Positions 54,265 to 62,461 of a stretch of 64,000 bases of DNA are shown here, piece after piece. How positions within the stretch are numbered: position 1 is the stretch's first letter; each line of letters starts with the position of its first letter. Below the pieces are notes generated by a model. It ran no database searches, was not told the DNA's origin, and saw only the letters and a list, made by a program, of their open reading frames with translations. Source of the stretch: Namhaeicola sp039714555 (lineage in GTDB: Bacteria > Bacteroidota > Bacteroidia > Flavobacteriales > Flavobacteriaceae). The stretch covers positions 30,146 through 94,145 of the forward strand of contig JBDLJB010000008.1 in the NCBI GenBank assembly GCA_039714555.1. Reading direction: 5' to 3'. Position numbers and translations under genes: made by a program.

Positions 54265-54373
54265 AAATATACAATTATTGTAAGGATTCTTCTTAATTAA
54301 CGACAATATTTCTTCTTTAAAACAGTTTATACTAATTGACAAATGTAATATTAAGTTTAATTAAAAAAATTTT

Positions 54374-54727
54374 ATGATGAAAAAAAACAAATTAGTAATC
54401 GCTTTTTTATTTGTAATTGGATTGGCTTTCACATCTTGTAATGAAACTAAAAAAGCAGAAACAGAAGCTAAAGAAACGACAGAAGTCAAAGAAACTACAG
54501 AAGTTAAAGAAACGGCAGAAGTTAAAGAAGTAGAGAAAGCCACCGAAAATCCAGAGATTGCAATGGCAGAATATCAATGCCCAATGCAATGTGAAGGAGA
54601 AAAGGCTTATCAAGAACCAGGCAAATGCCCTAAGTGCGAAATGGACTTAAAAAAAATAGAAAAAGATTCTGATAATGATGCTTCTGAACATAAAGAAGAT
54701 GATGGTCATGATCATGATGAGGGATAA
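54374..54727 (+). CDS. Heavy-metal-binding lipoprotein with KETTEV repeats
   Basis: A 117-residue lipoprotein with lipobox Cys22 (GLAFTSC). A linker of three six-residue repeats follows (ETTEVK, ETTEVK, ETAEVK). The heavy-metal-binding domain has Cys69, Cys73, Cys85 and Cys88 (QCPMQC, CPKCEMDL), and the His/Asp tail HDHDEG could also bind metal. The domain is the same type as the N-terminal domain of the CusB adaptor in this cluster. It is likely a periplasmic metal scavenger or chaperone. It closes the efflux island before a strong terminator. Confidence 0.88.
   Translation: MMKKNKLVIAFLFVIGLAFTSCNETKKAETEAKETTEVKETTEVKETAEVKEVEKATENPEIAMAEYQCPMQCEGEKAYQEPGKCPKCEMDLKKIEKDSDNDASEHKEDDGHDHDEG
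54473..54526 (+). repeat. 18-bp triple repeat coding for the ETTEVK linker
   Basis: Three in-frame copies of GAAACNRCAGAAGTYAAA-like units, each differing at one to three bases. They form the charged spacer of the lipoprotein. Copy number could vary without a frameshift. Confidence 0.9.
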
Positions 54728-54747
54728 AATAAATAATTAAAAGATTT

Positions 54748-54775
54748 AAAAAGCAGCTGTTTAGCTGCTTTTTTT
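54748..54775 (+). terminator. Rho-independent terminator of the metal-efflux island
   Basis: Perfect 11-bp stem AAAAAGCAGCT / AGCTGCTTTTT with the loop GTTT and a T-run, 21 nt past the lipoprotein stop. Confidence 0.9.
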
Positions 54776-54852
54776 ATTCTATATTTTCAAATAAAATAAA
54801 AATCTTCTAATTTTTTTCTTAATTTTAAAAAAGAAATCCAAATTTCACTAAA

Positions 54853-56229
54853 TTGAAATCAACTTCTTTTAAAATTCACTTTTTAGGTGCTGCAGGTACA
54901 GTTACAGGTTCTAAGTATCTGTTAGAATTTTCTGGTAAAAAAATAATGATCGATTGTGGTTTATTTCAAGGTGAAAAAGCACTAAGATCAATGAATTGGA
55001 ATTATCCTCCATTTGATCCTACTAAACTAGATCTTGTTTTACTAACTCATGGCCATTTAGACCATACAGGATACCTGCCACGATTGGTAAAACAAGGGTT
55101 TAAAGGTAAAATTTATGGTACATATCCTACACTTGATATCGCCGAAATTATATTAAATGATACCGCTAAAATTCAAGAAAAAGAAGCTGAAAGAGCTAAT
55201 AAAGAAGGTTATTCAAAGCATAATCCCGCACTTGCTTTTTATAATTTAGATGATGTAGATAAAACCGTCTCCTTATTCAAAGGTGTTGCTCCATCTCAAT
55301 GGTTAGCCTTATATGAAAGAATAAAAGTTAGATTTCAATACAATGGTCATATACTAGGTGCAACATATATAGAATTAGATATCAATGGTAAAAGAATAGT
55401 CTTTTCAGGAGATATTGGCCGAAAAAATGATTTGTTGTTATATCCTCCGGTGAGGCCTAAAAAAGCTGATATATTATTGATGGAATCTACCTATGGTGGC
55501 AGGTTTCATCCACAAGAAATTGAAATGATCCCCGAAATTGAAAAAATTGTAAATCAGACAGTAAAACGAGGTGGTATTTTATTTGTGCCAAGCTTTTCAG
55601 TAGAAAGAGCACAATTAATGATGTTCATTTTCTGGAAATTAAGAAAAGAAAAGAAGATTCCCGAAATTCCGATGATCATGGATAGCCCTATGGGTGCAAG
55701 TGTATTAGAATTATTCTACAGAACAAGAGATTGGCATAAATTAGAAAAATATGAATGCGAAGAAATGTGTAACAATTTTCATATTGTAAGCAGTTATACA
55801 GAAACTATAGCTTTACGAGATGATAACCGATCAAAAATTGTCATTGCAGGAAGTGGAATGCTAACAGGTGGAAGAATTTTAAATTATTTAGAAAAGCAAG
55901 CTCCTAATCCTAAAAACACACTTTTATTTGTTGGATATCAAGCCAAAGGAACAAGAGGCAGAATGTTACTAGATGGAGAAAAAGAATTAAAAGTATATGG
56001 AAAAATTGTCCCTTTTCATATGGAAGTGAAAGAAATTGAAGGTTTATCGGCTCATGCAGACCATTCAGAACTCTTGTATTGGTTACAAAATATTAAAGAA
56101 AAACCTCAAAAAGTATTTTTAGTACACGGAGAAAAAGAAGCTGCAATTGCACTTAAAAATGATATAGAAAAAACTTTATCATGGACATGTAAAATCCCAG
56201 AACTTTACAGTATTGAAGAAATTATCTAA
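54853..56229 (+). CDS. MBL-fold / beta-CASP RNA metallo-hydrolase
   Basis: A 458-residue cytoplasmic metallo-hydrolase. The zinc motif HGHLDHTGYLPRL is at about residues 65-77. Motif 3/4 strings are FSGDIGRKNDLLLYPP and ESTYGGRFHP. The beta-CASP region has VPSFSVERAQ, and the Zn-loop C-terminus is EGLSAHADHSELLYW followed by VHGEKEAA. This is the bacterial CPSF-like group related to YSH1. The start is probably TTG at 54853: translation gives KSTSFKIHFLGAAGTVTGS, the expected N-terminus, and no in-frame ATG is upstream. The substrate is presumed RNA by family. Confidence 0.9.
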   Translation: MKSTSFKIHFLGAAGTVTGSKYLLEFSGKKIMIDCGLFQGEKALRSMNWNYPPFDPTKLDLVLLTHGHLDHTGYLPRLVKQGFKGKIYGTYPTLDIAEIILNDTAKIQEKEAERANKEGYSKHNPALAFYNLDDVDKTVSLFKGVAPSQWLALYERIKVRFQYNGHILGATYIELDINGKRIVFSGDIGRKNDLLLYPPVRPKKADILLMESTYGGRFHPQEIEMIPEIEKIVNQTVKRGGILFVPSFSVERAQLMMFIFWKLRKEKKIPEIPMIMDSPMGASVLELFYRTRDWHKLEKYECEEMCNNFHIVSSYTETIALRDDNRSKIVIAGSGMLTGGRILNYLEKQAPNPKNTLLFVGYQAKGTRGRMLLDGEKELKVYGKIVPFHMEVKEIEGLSAHADHSELLYWLQNIKEKPQKVFLVHGEKEAAIALKNDIEKTLSWTCKIPELYSIEEII

Positions 56230-56249
56230 ATTATATTAATCTCAAATCT

Positions 56250-57860
56250 TTATTTTTTATTCTCTAAACTTGCTTTAATAAATCCAACAAACAATGGATG
56301 AGGGTTTAAAACCGTACTTTTATATTCAGGATGGTATTGTACCCCAACAAACCAAGGATGGGTAGGAATTTCAACTATTTCAACTAAGCCTGTTTCAGGA
56401 TTTACACCAGTTGGTTTTAGTCCGGCATTTGTTAATTGATCTAAATAACTGTTATTATATTCAAAACGATGACGATGGCGTTCGCTAATCATTTCAGAAT
56501 CATAAGCTTCAAAGACTTTTGAATCTTTATCAATTTTACAATCCCATGCACCTAAACGCATAGTACCACCTTTTTGAGTAACATTTTTTTGCTCTTCCAT
56601 GATATCAATAACAGGATAAGGCGTATCAGGATCCATTTCAGTAGAATTCGCATTTTCTAAATGTAAAATATTTCTGGCATACTCAATAACCGCCATTTGC
56701 ATACCCAAACAAATTCCTAAAAACGGAATATTATTTTCTCTTGCATATCTAACAGCTTCAATTTTACCTTCAATACCTCTATCTCCAAAACCAGGAGCAA
56801 CAATTATTCCATTCAATCCTTTAAGTTCCGTTTTAACAGTTTTAATATCTACACTTTCAGAATGGATTGGGTGAATATTTACCTTCACTTCGTTTTGAGC
56901 CCCTGCATGGCCTAAAGACTCTAAAATTGATTTATAAGCATCTTGTAATTCTACATACTTTCCAACCAAACCAATTTCAACAATATTTTTTGGGTTTTTA
57001 TATTTATTCAAAAAGTTATTCCATGCCTTTAATGTTGGTCTTCTTGTTGCTTTTAAATTAAGTTTCTTTAATACAACTTTATCCAAACCTTCTTTAAGCA
57101 TTAAATTGGGTACATCATAAATTGTTTTGGCATCTATTGATTCAATAATGGCTTCCTTTTCAACATTACAAAATAGTGCTAATTTGCCTTTAATACTATC
57201 ATTAATAGGGTGCTCTGTTCTGCAAACTAAAATATCCGGACTCACACCACTTTGCATCAATTCTTTTACAGAATGTTGTGTTGGTTTTGTTTTTAATTCA
57301 CCTGCAGCAGCCAAATAAGGAATTAAAGTAAGGTGAATAACAATCATATTATGCACTCCTAAATCCCATTGTAATTGCCTAACAGCTTCTACGTAAGGTA
57401 AGGATTCAATATCACCAACAGTTCCTCCAATTTCAGTAATAACAATATCATATTCACCTGTTTCACCTAATATTTGAATACGATGTTTAATTTCATCTGT
57501 TATATGAGGTATTACCTGAACAGTCTTACCTAAATAATCGCCTTTGCGCTCTTTATTAATTACTGTTTGATAAATGCGACCGGTAGTTACATTATTAGCC
57601 TGAGAAGTTGGAACATTCAAAAATCGCTCGTAATGCCCTAAATCCAAATCTGTTTCGGCACCATCATTGGTTACATAACACTCTCCATGTTCATAAGGAT
57701 TTAGAGTACCCGGATCAATATTGATATAAGGATCTAATTTTTGAATGGTTATACTATAACCACTATCTTGTAATAATTTTGCAAGTGAAGCTGCAATAAT
57801 TCCTTTACCCAGAGATGAAGAAACACCCCCGGTTACAAAAATATACTTGGTATTTGGCAT
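56250..57860 (-). CDS. pyrG: CTP synthase
   Basis: A 536-residue enzyme converting UTP to CTP with glutamine nitrogen. The N-terminal synthetase domain starts KYIFVTGGVSSSLGKGIIAA. TEIGGTVGDIESLPYVEA and PTQHSVKELMQSGVSPDILV are further family motifs. The C-terminal glutaminase domain has the nucleophile motif FLGICLGMQMAVIEYARN and the His/Glu pair in GVQYHPEYKS. Length is normal. Its promoter is close to the start codon. It is a single gene on the minus strand. Confidence 0.97.
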   Translation of the reverse strand: MPNTKYIFVTGGVSSSLGKGIIAASLAKLLQDSGYSITIQKLDPYINIDPGTLNPYEHGECYVTNDGAETDLDLGHYERFLNVPTSQANNVTTGRIYQTVINKERKGDYLGKTVQVIPHITDEIKHRIQILGETGEYDIVITEIGGTVGDIESLPYVEAVRQLQWDLGVHNMIVIHLTLIPYLAAAGELKTKPTQHSVKELMQSGVSPDILVCRTEHPINDSIKGKLALFCNVEKEAIIESIDAKTIYDVPNLMLKEGLDKVVLKKLNLKATRRPTLKAWNNFLNKYKNPKNIVEIGLVGKYVELQDAYKSILESLGHAGAQNEVKVNIHPIHSESVDIKTVKTELKGLNGIIVAPGFGDRGIEGKIEAVRYARENNIPFLGICLGMQMAVIEYARNILHLENANSTEMDPDTPYPVIDIMEEQKNVTQKGGTMRLGAWDCKIDKDSKVFEAYDSEMISERHRHRFEYNNSYLDQLTNAGLKPTGVNPETGLVEIVEIPTHPWFVGVQYHPEYKSTVLNPHPLFVGFIKASLENKK

Positions 57861-57876
57861 TGTGTTTAGGTTTGTA

Positions 57877-57906
57877 CAAAATTACAAAGTCTGTTTAAGT
57901 TGACAA
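57877..57906 (-). promoter_or_regulatory. Promoter of pyrG with very short leader
   Basis: Minus-strand TTG at 57906-57904, a 19-nt spacer, and TAATTTTG at 57884-57877. The box ends 16 nt before the ATG, so the 5' leader would be only about 10 nt. Confidence 0.6.
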
Positions 57907-57939
57907 GAAATTTCGTTTTTATTTTTAAATACATCTTCT

Positions 57940-59169
57940 CTATAAGACATTATAGGCAAATATAAGCGAGAATTGATTCAAATTTGAGTTCCAATAAAAA
58001 TAATCAGTTAAAGGGTCTTTATTAGTATAATATCTGCATGCAATACTATATTTATTATTGAAAGAATAACCAATACCAAAACCTAAATGCAACGGACTCT
58101 TTATTTCATCGAGATCTCGTCGTACTTTAAACTTAATTTGAGAAGATAAATAACTTTCAAAAACTACCATAGCATCAATAAAAACCTTTGAATTGTTTTT
58201 TAAGAACATATAATGTCTGAACCCAATTGGAATTTCAATTGAACTCAAATCTATATTTACAGTTTCTTCTGTTATTATTGTTATGGTTCCATTAGATACT
58301 TCAAATGATTTTTCTGTATTATAATAATGATAATTTGGTTCGACAAACAAACTCCATTTATTTTTATTAAAAGGAAATATGAGTTCTGCTTCCAATCCTA
58401 ATCTGAAAGTTATTTTTGAATCAAAATCAATTTCATTATAATCTGATTTAAAATCATTTTGGAATGAAAACGAATTGATATTTATTCCAGGAGTAATTTT
58501 AAGATTGAAATCAAATTTGTTTTTTTTATAAGTTAAATTACTGTTTAAAGATGGGTCTTTACATAAATTATCATGTTCAAAATACTTAACAAGTGAATTT
58601 TCATTGTATTTTACATATTTAAGTTCACTTGTAGTTTTGTTCTCACAATTAACATTTTTAGATAATTGATCAAGATAGGTTAAGTTTTCTGCTTTATTGC
58701 CTTTTTTAGTTAAATAATATTTGTAAATCAACTGTTTAACTTGCTTGTTTTTAATTTTATAGAAATATTTAAATCCTAAATCATCATTCGAGTTTTTATA
58801 TAAAATTGAATTTCCTTCAACTAGTACTCTTAAAAACAAAGTTTGTTTCTCCCAATTCGGATTTCTATTAGCGTCCATGTGTTGCAAATTTTGAGAAGAA
58901 ACATCAATATTTACTGTATGCCTTTCATATTTAGAATCTTGATTTATTCCAAATTCTAAAATATTTTCAATAGGTGAATTTAATTTAGTACCTGATTCAT
59001 TCAATTTATAAATTATTTCATTTGGATTGTTTTTCCAGTCAATATTTTTTATTAAACATTCTGTTCTTTTTTTAGAGTTGTCAATAAAATATCCTTTTTC
59101 ATATTTGATTTGTGAAAATATTGAGGTTGTAAAAAATAAAACTAAAGCAATAGCAATTTGTTTTTTCAT
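57940..59169 (-). CDS. Secreted beta-rich outer-membrane protein, function unknown
   Basis: A 409-residue protein beginning with the signal peptide MKKQIAIALVLFFTTSIFSQ (start ATG at 59167-59169). The frame can be extended only to a TTG. The N-terminal 190 residues resemble a soluble domain (YEKGYFIDNSKKRTECLIKN). The C-terminal half shows alternating strands with WSLFVEPNYHYYNTEKSF and a terminal FAYNVL, as expected for an eight- to ten-stranded outer-membrane barrel. Similar two-part tRNA-unrelated 'outer-membrane beta-barrel' proteins are common in Flavobacteriia. No function can be assigned. Confidence 0.75.
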   Translation of the reverse strand: MKKQIAIALVLFFTTSIFSQIKYEKGYFIDNSKKRTECLIKNIDWKNNPNEIIYKLNESGTKLNSPIENILEFGINQDSKYERHTVNIDVSSQNLQHMDANRNPNWEKQTLFLRVLVEGNSILYKNSNDDLGFKYFYKIKNKQVKQLIYKYYLTKKGNKAENLTYLDQLSKNVNCENKTTSELKYVKYNENSLVKYFEHDNLCKDPSLNSNLTYKKNKFDFNLKITPGININSFSFQNDFKSDYNEIDFDSKITFRLGLEAELIFPFNKNKWSLFVEPNYHYYNTEKSFEVSNGTITIITEETVNIDLSSIEIPIGFRHYMFLKNNSKVFIDAMVVFESYLSSQIKFKVRRDLDEIKSPLHLGFGIGYSFNNKYSIACRYYTNKDPLTDYFYWNSNLNQFSLIFAYNVL

Positions 59170-59311
59170 AGTAATTTTTAATAAGAAATATATTAGTAAA
59201 ATTTTTAAATTATCAACGTCCAAATCTATTAAATAGAAAACAATTATATATGAGATATATCAGTTATAAATAGAAAATAACTAAGCATGAAGAAAAAAAA
59301 TTGATTCCCAT

Positions 59312-59346
59312 AAAAAAACCGTTTCCAATAATACTGGAAACGGTTT
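59312..59346 (-). terminator. Rho-independent terminator of the 58-residue lipoprotein gene
   Basis: Perfect 12-bp stem AAACCGTTTCCA / TGGAAACGGTTT with a 7-nt loop, followed on the minus strand by a T-run. It lies 29 nt beyond the stop of the small lipoprotein gene. Confidence 0.88.
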
Positions 59347-59374
59347 ATATATATTTTGTTATATAATTATTATT

Positions 59375-59551
59375 TTAATTTATCTCTCCATCAAATAAAA
59401 AGTCTTTTGTAATAACAATATCTTGATTTTCAAATTTAATATTTTTAATTTGATATTTTTCAGAAGATACACAACTGCTACTTGACGCTCCACAAGAAAT
59501 CAATGAGGTAGAAGCGAAAACAAAAACGATTAAATAAGCCAACTTTTTCAT
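59375..59551 (-). CDS. 58-residue small lipoprotein
   Basis: A short gene translated by hand. MKKLAYLIVFVFASTSLISC is a signal peptide ending in a lipobox (Cys20), followed by GASSSSCVSSEKYQIKNIKF and a short mature part ending FLFDGEIN. It has its own strong terminator, which supports it as a real transcription unit. No homology is recognised. The mature part is only 38 residues. The second Cys (27) could form a disulfide or bind metal. Function unknown. Confidence 0.72.
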   Translation of the reverse strand: MKKLAYLIVFVFASTSLISCGASSSSCVSSEKYQIKNIKFENQDIVITKDFLFDGEIN

Positions 59552-59637
59552 AGTCTAATTTTTAAGTTAATATAATGGCTAGGGAGATTCTTAATTTATT
59601 AACGTTTAAAAAATTAAATTATTATATAAAGTTATAT

Positions 59638-60510
59638 TTATTTTGCAAGTTTATTTAAAGTATATGCTATCAGTTTTTCAATTGATTTATAAGGGTCTTC
59701 ACTAAATGTTAAATTAGCTCTATTTGCAATTATGGCATTCATTGAAACTGCCTGATGGCCCAATAATTTAGACAAACCATATATTGCTGATGTTTCCATT
59801 TCTAAATTTGTAATTTTCACTCCATTGAAGTTAAAACTATCAATTTTATTATTTAATTCGGGGTCTTGAACTGTTAAACGTAAAACTCTTCCTTGCGGTC
59901 CGTAAAAACCTCCAGCTGTAGCTGTGATTCCTGTATAAACTTTATCAGAGATCAATTTACTTTCCAATTCACTACTATTTTTAACAATATAAGGCCTTGC
60001 TTTAAAAGATGCATAATTTGTATGTTTAATAAAAGCATCTTCCATTTCTTTTTCAAGGATATTTTCACAATCATAGGCATGTAGCAAACCGTCAAAACCT
60101 AGTCCGTACTTAGCCATAACAAAACTATCCACAGGAATATGATCTTGTAAAGAACCCGAAGTTCCTATTCTAACAATATTTAATTGAGTATGCTCTTTTT
60201 TAAGGGTACGAGTATTCAAATCAATATTTACCAATGCATCTAATTCATTAACAACAATATCAATATTATCAGGCCCTATACCGGTAGAAATTACTGTAAA
60301 TCTTTTATTTTTGAAAGTTCCAATTATTGTTTTAAACTCTCTTTTTTGGGTTTCAAACTCAATAGTATCAAAATGTTTGGCAACCTTACTAACACGATCT
60401 TGATCACCTACAAAAATAATATTCTCTGCTATATGTTCTGGTTTTAAATTGATATGATATATACTTCCATCGGGATTTATTATTAACTCTGAAGGTGCTA
60501 TTTTTGTCAT
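59638..60510 (-). CDS. Nucleoside phosphorylase, uridine-phosphorylase type
   Basis: A 290-residue cytoplasmic enzyme of the PNP/UDP phosphorylase family, splitting a nucleoside with phosphate into base and ribose-1-phosphate. Motifs are IIFVGDQDRVSKVAKHFD near residue 31-48, VISTGIGPDNIDIVVNELDA, IVRIGTSGSLQDHIPVDSFV with the phosphate Arg, and TNLEMETSAIYGLSKLLGHQ, where the Glu-Met-Glu binds ribose. Length fits the uridine phosphorylase branch. Base specificity is inferred. Single gene. Confidence 0.9.
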   Translation of the reverse strand: MTKIAPSELIINPDGSIYHINLKPEHIAENIIFVGDQDRVSKVAKHFDTIEFETQKREFKTIIGTFKNKRFTVISTGIGPDNIDIVVNELDALVNIDLNTRTLKKEHTQLNIVRIGTSGSLQDHIPVDSFVMAKYGLGFDGLLHAYDCENILEKEMEDAFIKHTNYASFKARPYIVKNSSELESKLISDKVYTGITATAGGFYGPQGRVLRLTVQDPELNNKIDSFNFNGVKITNLEMETSAIYGLSKLLGHQAVSMNAIIANRANLTFSEDPYKSIEKLIAYTLNKLAK

Positions 60511-60598
60511 AATTTAAAAATTAATTAATTTGATGATATTGGAATTTAAATATGTGAAGATTTGAAAATGAGTTAATTTAATAATTACGAATTTTTAA

Positions 60599-60955
60599 TT
60601 AACCTCCTACTCTCTTTACATGATAACCTTCTTTTTTTAGGATTTGAATAACTTTATCTCGATGATTTCCTTGAATAATAATTTCTCCATCTTTTACGCT
60701 ACCTCCAACTCCACATTTGGTTTTTACTATTTTTCCAAGCGTTTTTAAATCGCTTTCACTACCCTGAAAACCTTTGACGATAGTTACAACCTTTCCACCT
60801 CTTCCTTTATTAGAAAAATGAGCTTCTAAATATTGCTCATCAGGACTTAAAGTAGCTGATTCCTCATCAGCAAAAGCTGAAAAATCTTCATTTTTATCAG
60901 TAGAAAAAACAAAGCCACCTAAATCGGATAAACTGTTATATTTTTTTTTAGCCAT
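60599..60955 (-). CDS. SUI1/eIF1-type translation factor (YciH-like)
   Basis: A 118-residue protein. The N-terminal 40 residues are acidic and likely disordered. The SUI1 domain covers about 45-118 with GRGGKVVTIVKGFQGSESDL, KTKCGVGGSVKDGEIIIQGN and the final VIQILKKEGYHVKRVGG. It binds near the P-site of the small ribosomal subunit in homologues and affects start-site fidelity. It is the last gene of a six-gene compact operon. Its ATG overlaps the stop of the 55-residue gene (8 nt shared). Confidence 0.93.
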   Translation of the reverse strand: MAKKKYNSLSDLGGFVFSTDKNEDFSAFADEESATLSPDEQYLEAHFSNKGRGGKVVTIVKGFQGSESDLKTLGKIVKTKCGVGGSVKDGEIIIQGNHRDKVIQILKKEGYHVKRVGG

Positions 60956-61115
60956 TGTGCTGTTTTATTAATTTTACAATTCCAAAAATAAAGAATAAAA
61001 ATCCAATAATAAGTAATCCTAAAAAACAAGGATAACATTTCTCTTTTATCTTTAACGATACAATTGTTAAAAATAAGGAAACTAAAATGAATTTTAACGG
61101 ACTGGAATTATTCAT
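60948..61115 (-). CDS. 55-residue small membrane protein
   Basis: Translated by hand: it begins MNNSSPLKFILVSLFLTIVS, has a polar loop with two cysteines (EKCYPCFLG), then a second hydrophobic helix (LLIIGFLFFIFGIVKLI) and ends KQHNG. Two transmembrane helices are predicted. The start overlaps the stop of the upstream 57-residue gene by 8 nt, and its own stop overlaps the SUI1 start, so translation is strongly coupled. No homologue recognised. The CxxC in the loop is suggestive but unproven. Confidence 0.72.
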   Translation of the reverse strand: MNNSSPLKFILVSLFLTIVSLKIKEKCYPCFLGLLIIGFLFFIFGIVKLIKQHNG

Positions 61116-61281
61116 TTTTTTTTATTTTACTCCAAGCATATATTAAAATTGCAATAGCTTCAAATACCAAACCTAATGCTAAAATTACTGTAGCTTGTTC
61201 CCATTTAAATATTTTTCCAATAGCTCCAACTATGATCAAGAAAAAACCAAAAGAAAAAAAAGATATTACTTTCTTACTCAT
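61108..61281 (-). CDS. 57-residue mini-protein resembling the GldL transmembrane domain
   Basis: Translated by hand: it begins MSKKVISFFSFGFFLIIVGA, continues IGKIFKWEQATVILALGLVF and ends EAIAILIYAWSKIKKNE. It has two helices. The first holds IVGAIGKIF and the second LGLVFEAIAI, which resemble the IVGALFKI and LxTEAxIF stretches of the gliding/type 9 secretion motor protein GldL, including the membrane Lys and Glu. The large cytoplasmic or periplasmic part of GldL is absent. It lies 12 nt downstream of the DUF6048 gene and overlaps the next gene. Confidence 0.7.
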   Translation of the reverse strand: MSKKVISFFSFGFFLIIVGAIGKIFKWEQATVILALGLVFEAIAILIYAWSKIKKNE

Positions 61282-61293
61282 GTTAATATAAAT

Positions 61294-61989
61294 TTATTTT
61301 CGATAAAAAGGAATAAGATAAGAGATCGTATAATTAATGCCAAATCCAAAATCATTTACATAAACCCTATTAAATCCCGGAATAAATAAGTTTTTAAAAT
61401 TATCAGGGTTTTTGGTGGTTATAATATGTTTTCCGCTAAATGCCACTCCCATATAAACATTGTGTAAAACTTCAACTTTCAATCCTAAAGAGAACTCTAT
61501 CCAATGCGCATTCAAATTATTATAAACAATTGGAATATCATTGGTATGTATAGGTAAATAAGGATCTGAATTTATTGTATATTCATTAACTGTTTGATCA
61601 AAGATACTCACTCCGTATCGCATTCCAACTACAATCATATTCTCCATACCTAGAGCATTTTTATAGGCATTAAAATCTGCACCTACTTTTATATAGGATC
61701 CATTTGTAGTAAACGTGAAATGATCTTCCCGGGTAGTATTATCCATATAACCCAATTCACCAGCAATCCAAAATCGTTTTAATATACGATAATCGGCAAC
61801 AATTTCTAAACCTTTTCGGTTATCATCAAAAAGTGCATATACCGGATTGAACAGATCAATTCCAACTCGTAAACCATACCTGTCTTTGTACTTTGCAGTA
61901 TCTATTTCTTTTTCTTGCGAGAACAAAGAAACCGTACCCAAAAAGAACAAAAAACTAATGATATATTTTAAGATGTGCATTATTCTCAT
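61294..61989 (-). CDS. DUF6048-type outer-membrane protein
   Basis: A protein of about 231 residues with a signal peptide (IISFLFFLGTVSLFSQ) and a beta-rich body: YGLRVGIDLFNPVYALFDDN, FWIAGELGYMDNTTREDHFT, VGMRYGVSIFDQTVNEYTIN and a last strand ending LIPFYRK. It looks like a small outer-membrane barrel. The ATG at 61987-61989 or that at 61978-61980 (MHILKYII) may be the start. Both lie inside the end of the DUF6452 gene. The family is found next to rlmD in Flavobacteriia, and its function is unknown. Confidence 0.8.
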   Translation of the reverse strand: MRIMHILKYIISFLFFLGTVSLFSQEKEIDTAKYKDRYGLRVGIDLFNPVYALFDDNRKGLEIVADYRILKRFWIAGELGYMDNTTREDHFTFTTNGSYIKVGADFNAYKNALGMENMIVVGMRYGVSIFDQTVNEYTINSDPYLPIHTNDIPIVYNNLNAHWIEFSLGLKVEVLHNVYMGVAFSGKHIITTKNPDNFKNLFIPGFNRVYVNDFGFGINYTISYLIPFYRK

Positions 61990-62455
61990 CAATTATATTT
62001 TGAGGTAATTCAATTGTTAATATATCTTTTATCCAATTATCATCATCAGGTTCAATAATAGCATTTACATCATTAAAAAAAGTTTTATAACCACAAGATC
62101 TGGAAACAAATACGTCTTCACGAATATAAGTCAGATTAATGAAGTCTGAATTATCATTGTCTAAGTTTAAATCGGAGCCATTTAAAACTAGTTCAATACT
62201 TGTTGAATCGTAATCTACTTTTATTGGAATCGCTATAGAATCAGTAGCTATTGATCCTTCTAAATAAAACTCTTCTACACCATCAACTCTAACTGCCAAT
62301 TGTGAAACTTTTTTTAATGTTTCAGGTTCATCAACGTCATAAAACCTTATGATCAACCTTGGTGTGTTTTCTTCAAGACATATTTCATCTTTTTCACATG
62401 AAAAAAAAATGAAAATTATGAGAATTAAAAGGGTAAATATTTTTAATATTTTCAT
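61955..62455 (-). CDS. DUF6452-type lipoprotein
   Basis: A 166-residue lipoprotein with lipobox Cys20 (LIIFIFFSC). The mature part is beta-rich with PRLIIRFYDVDEPETLKKVS and FINLTYIREDVFVSRSCGYK. It has Cys residues that may pair, near 26 and about 120. The fold looks immunoglobulin-like. It lies 6 nt after rlmD and overlaps the DUF6048 gene, with which it is usually paired. Probably both act at the outer membrane. Confidence 0.82.
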   Translation of the reverse strand: MKILKIFTLLILIIFIFFSCEKDEICLEENTPRLIIRFYDVDEPETLKKVSQLAVRVDGVEEFYLEGSIATDSIAIPIKVDYDSTSIELVLNGSDLNLDNDNSDFINLTYIREDVFVSRSCGYKTFFNDVNAIIEPDDDNWIKDILTIELPQNIIDENNAHLKIYH

Positions 62456-62461
62456 CTAGAT

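Noticed and set aside
59170..59223. Longer start of the outer-membrane protein at 57940
   Set aside because: A TTG start would bury the evident signal peptide.
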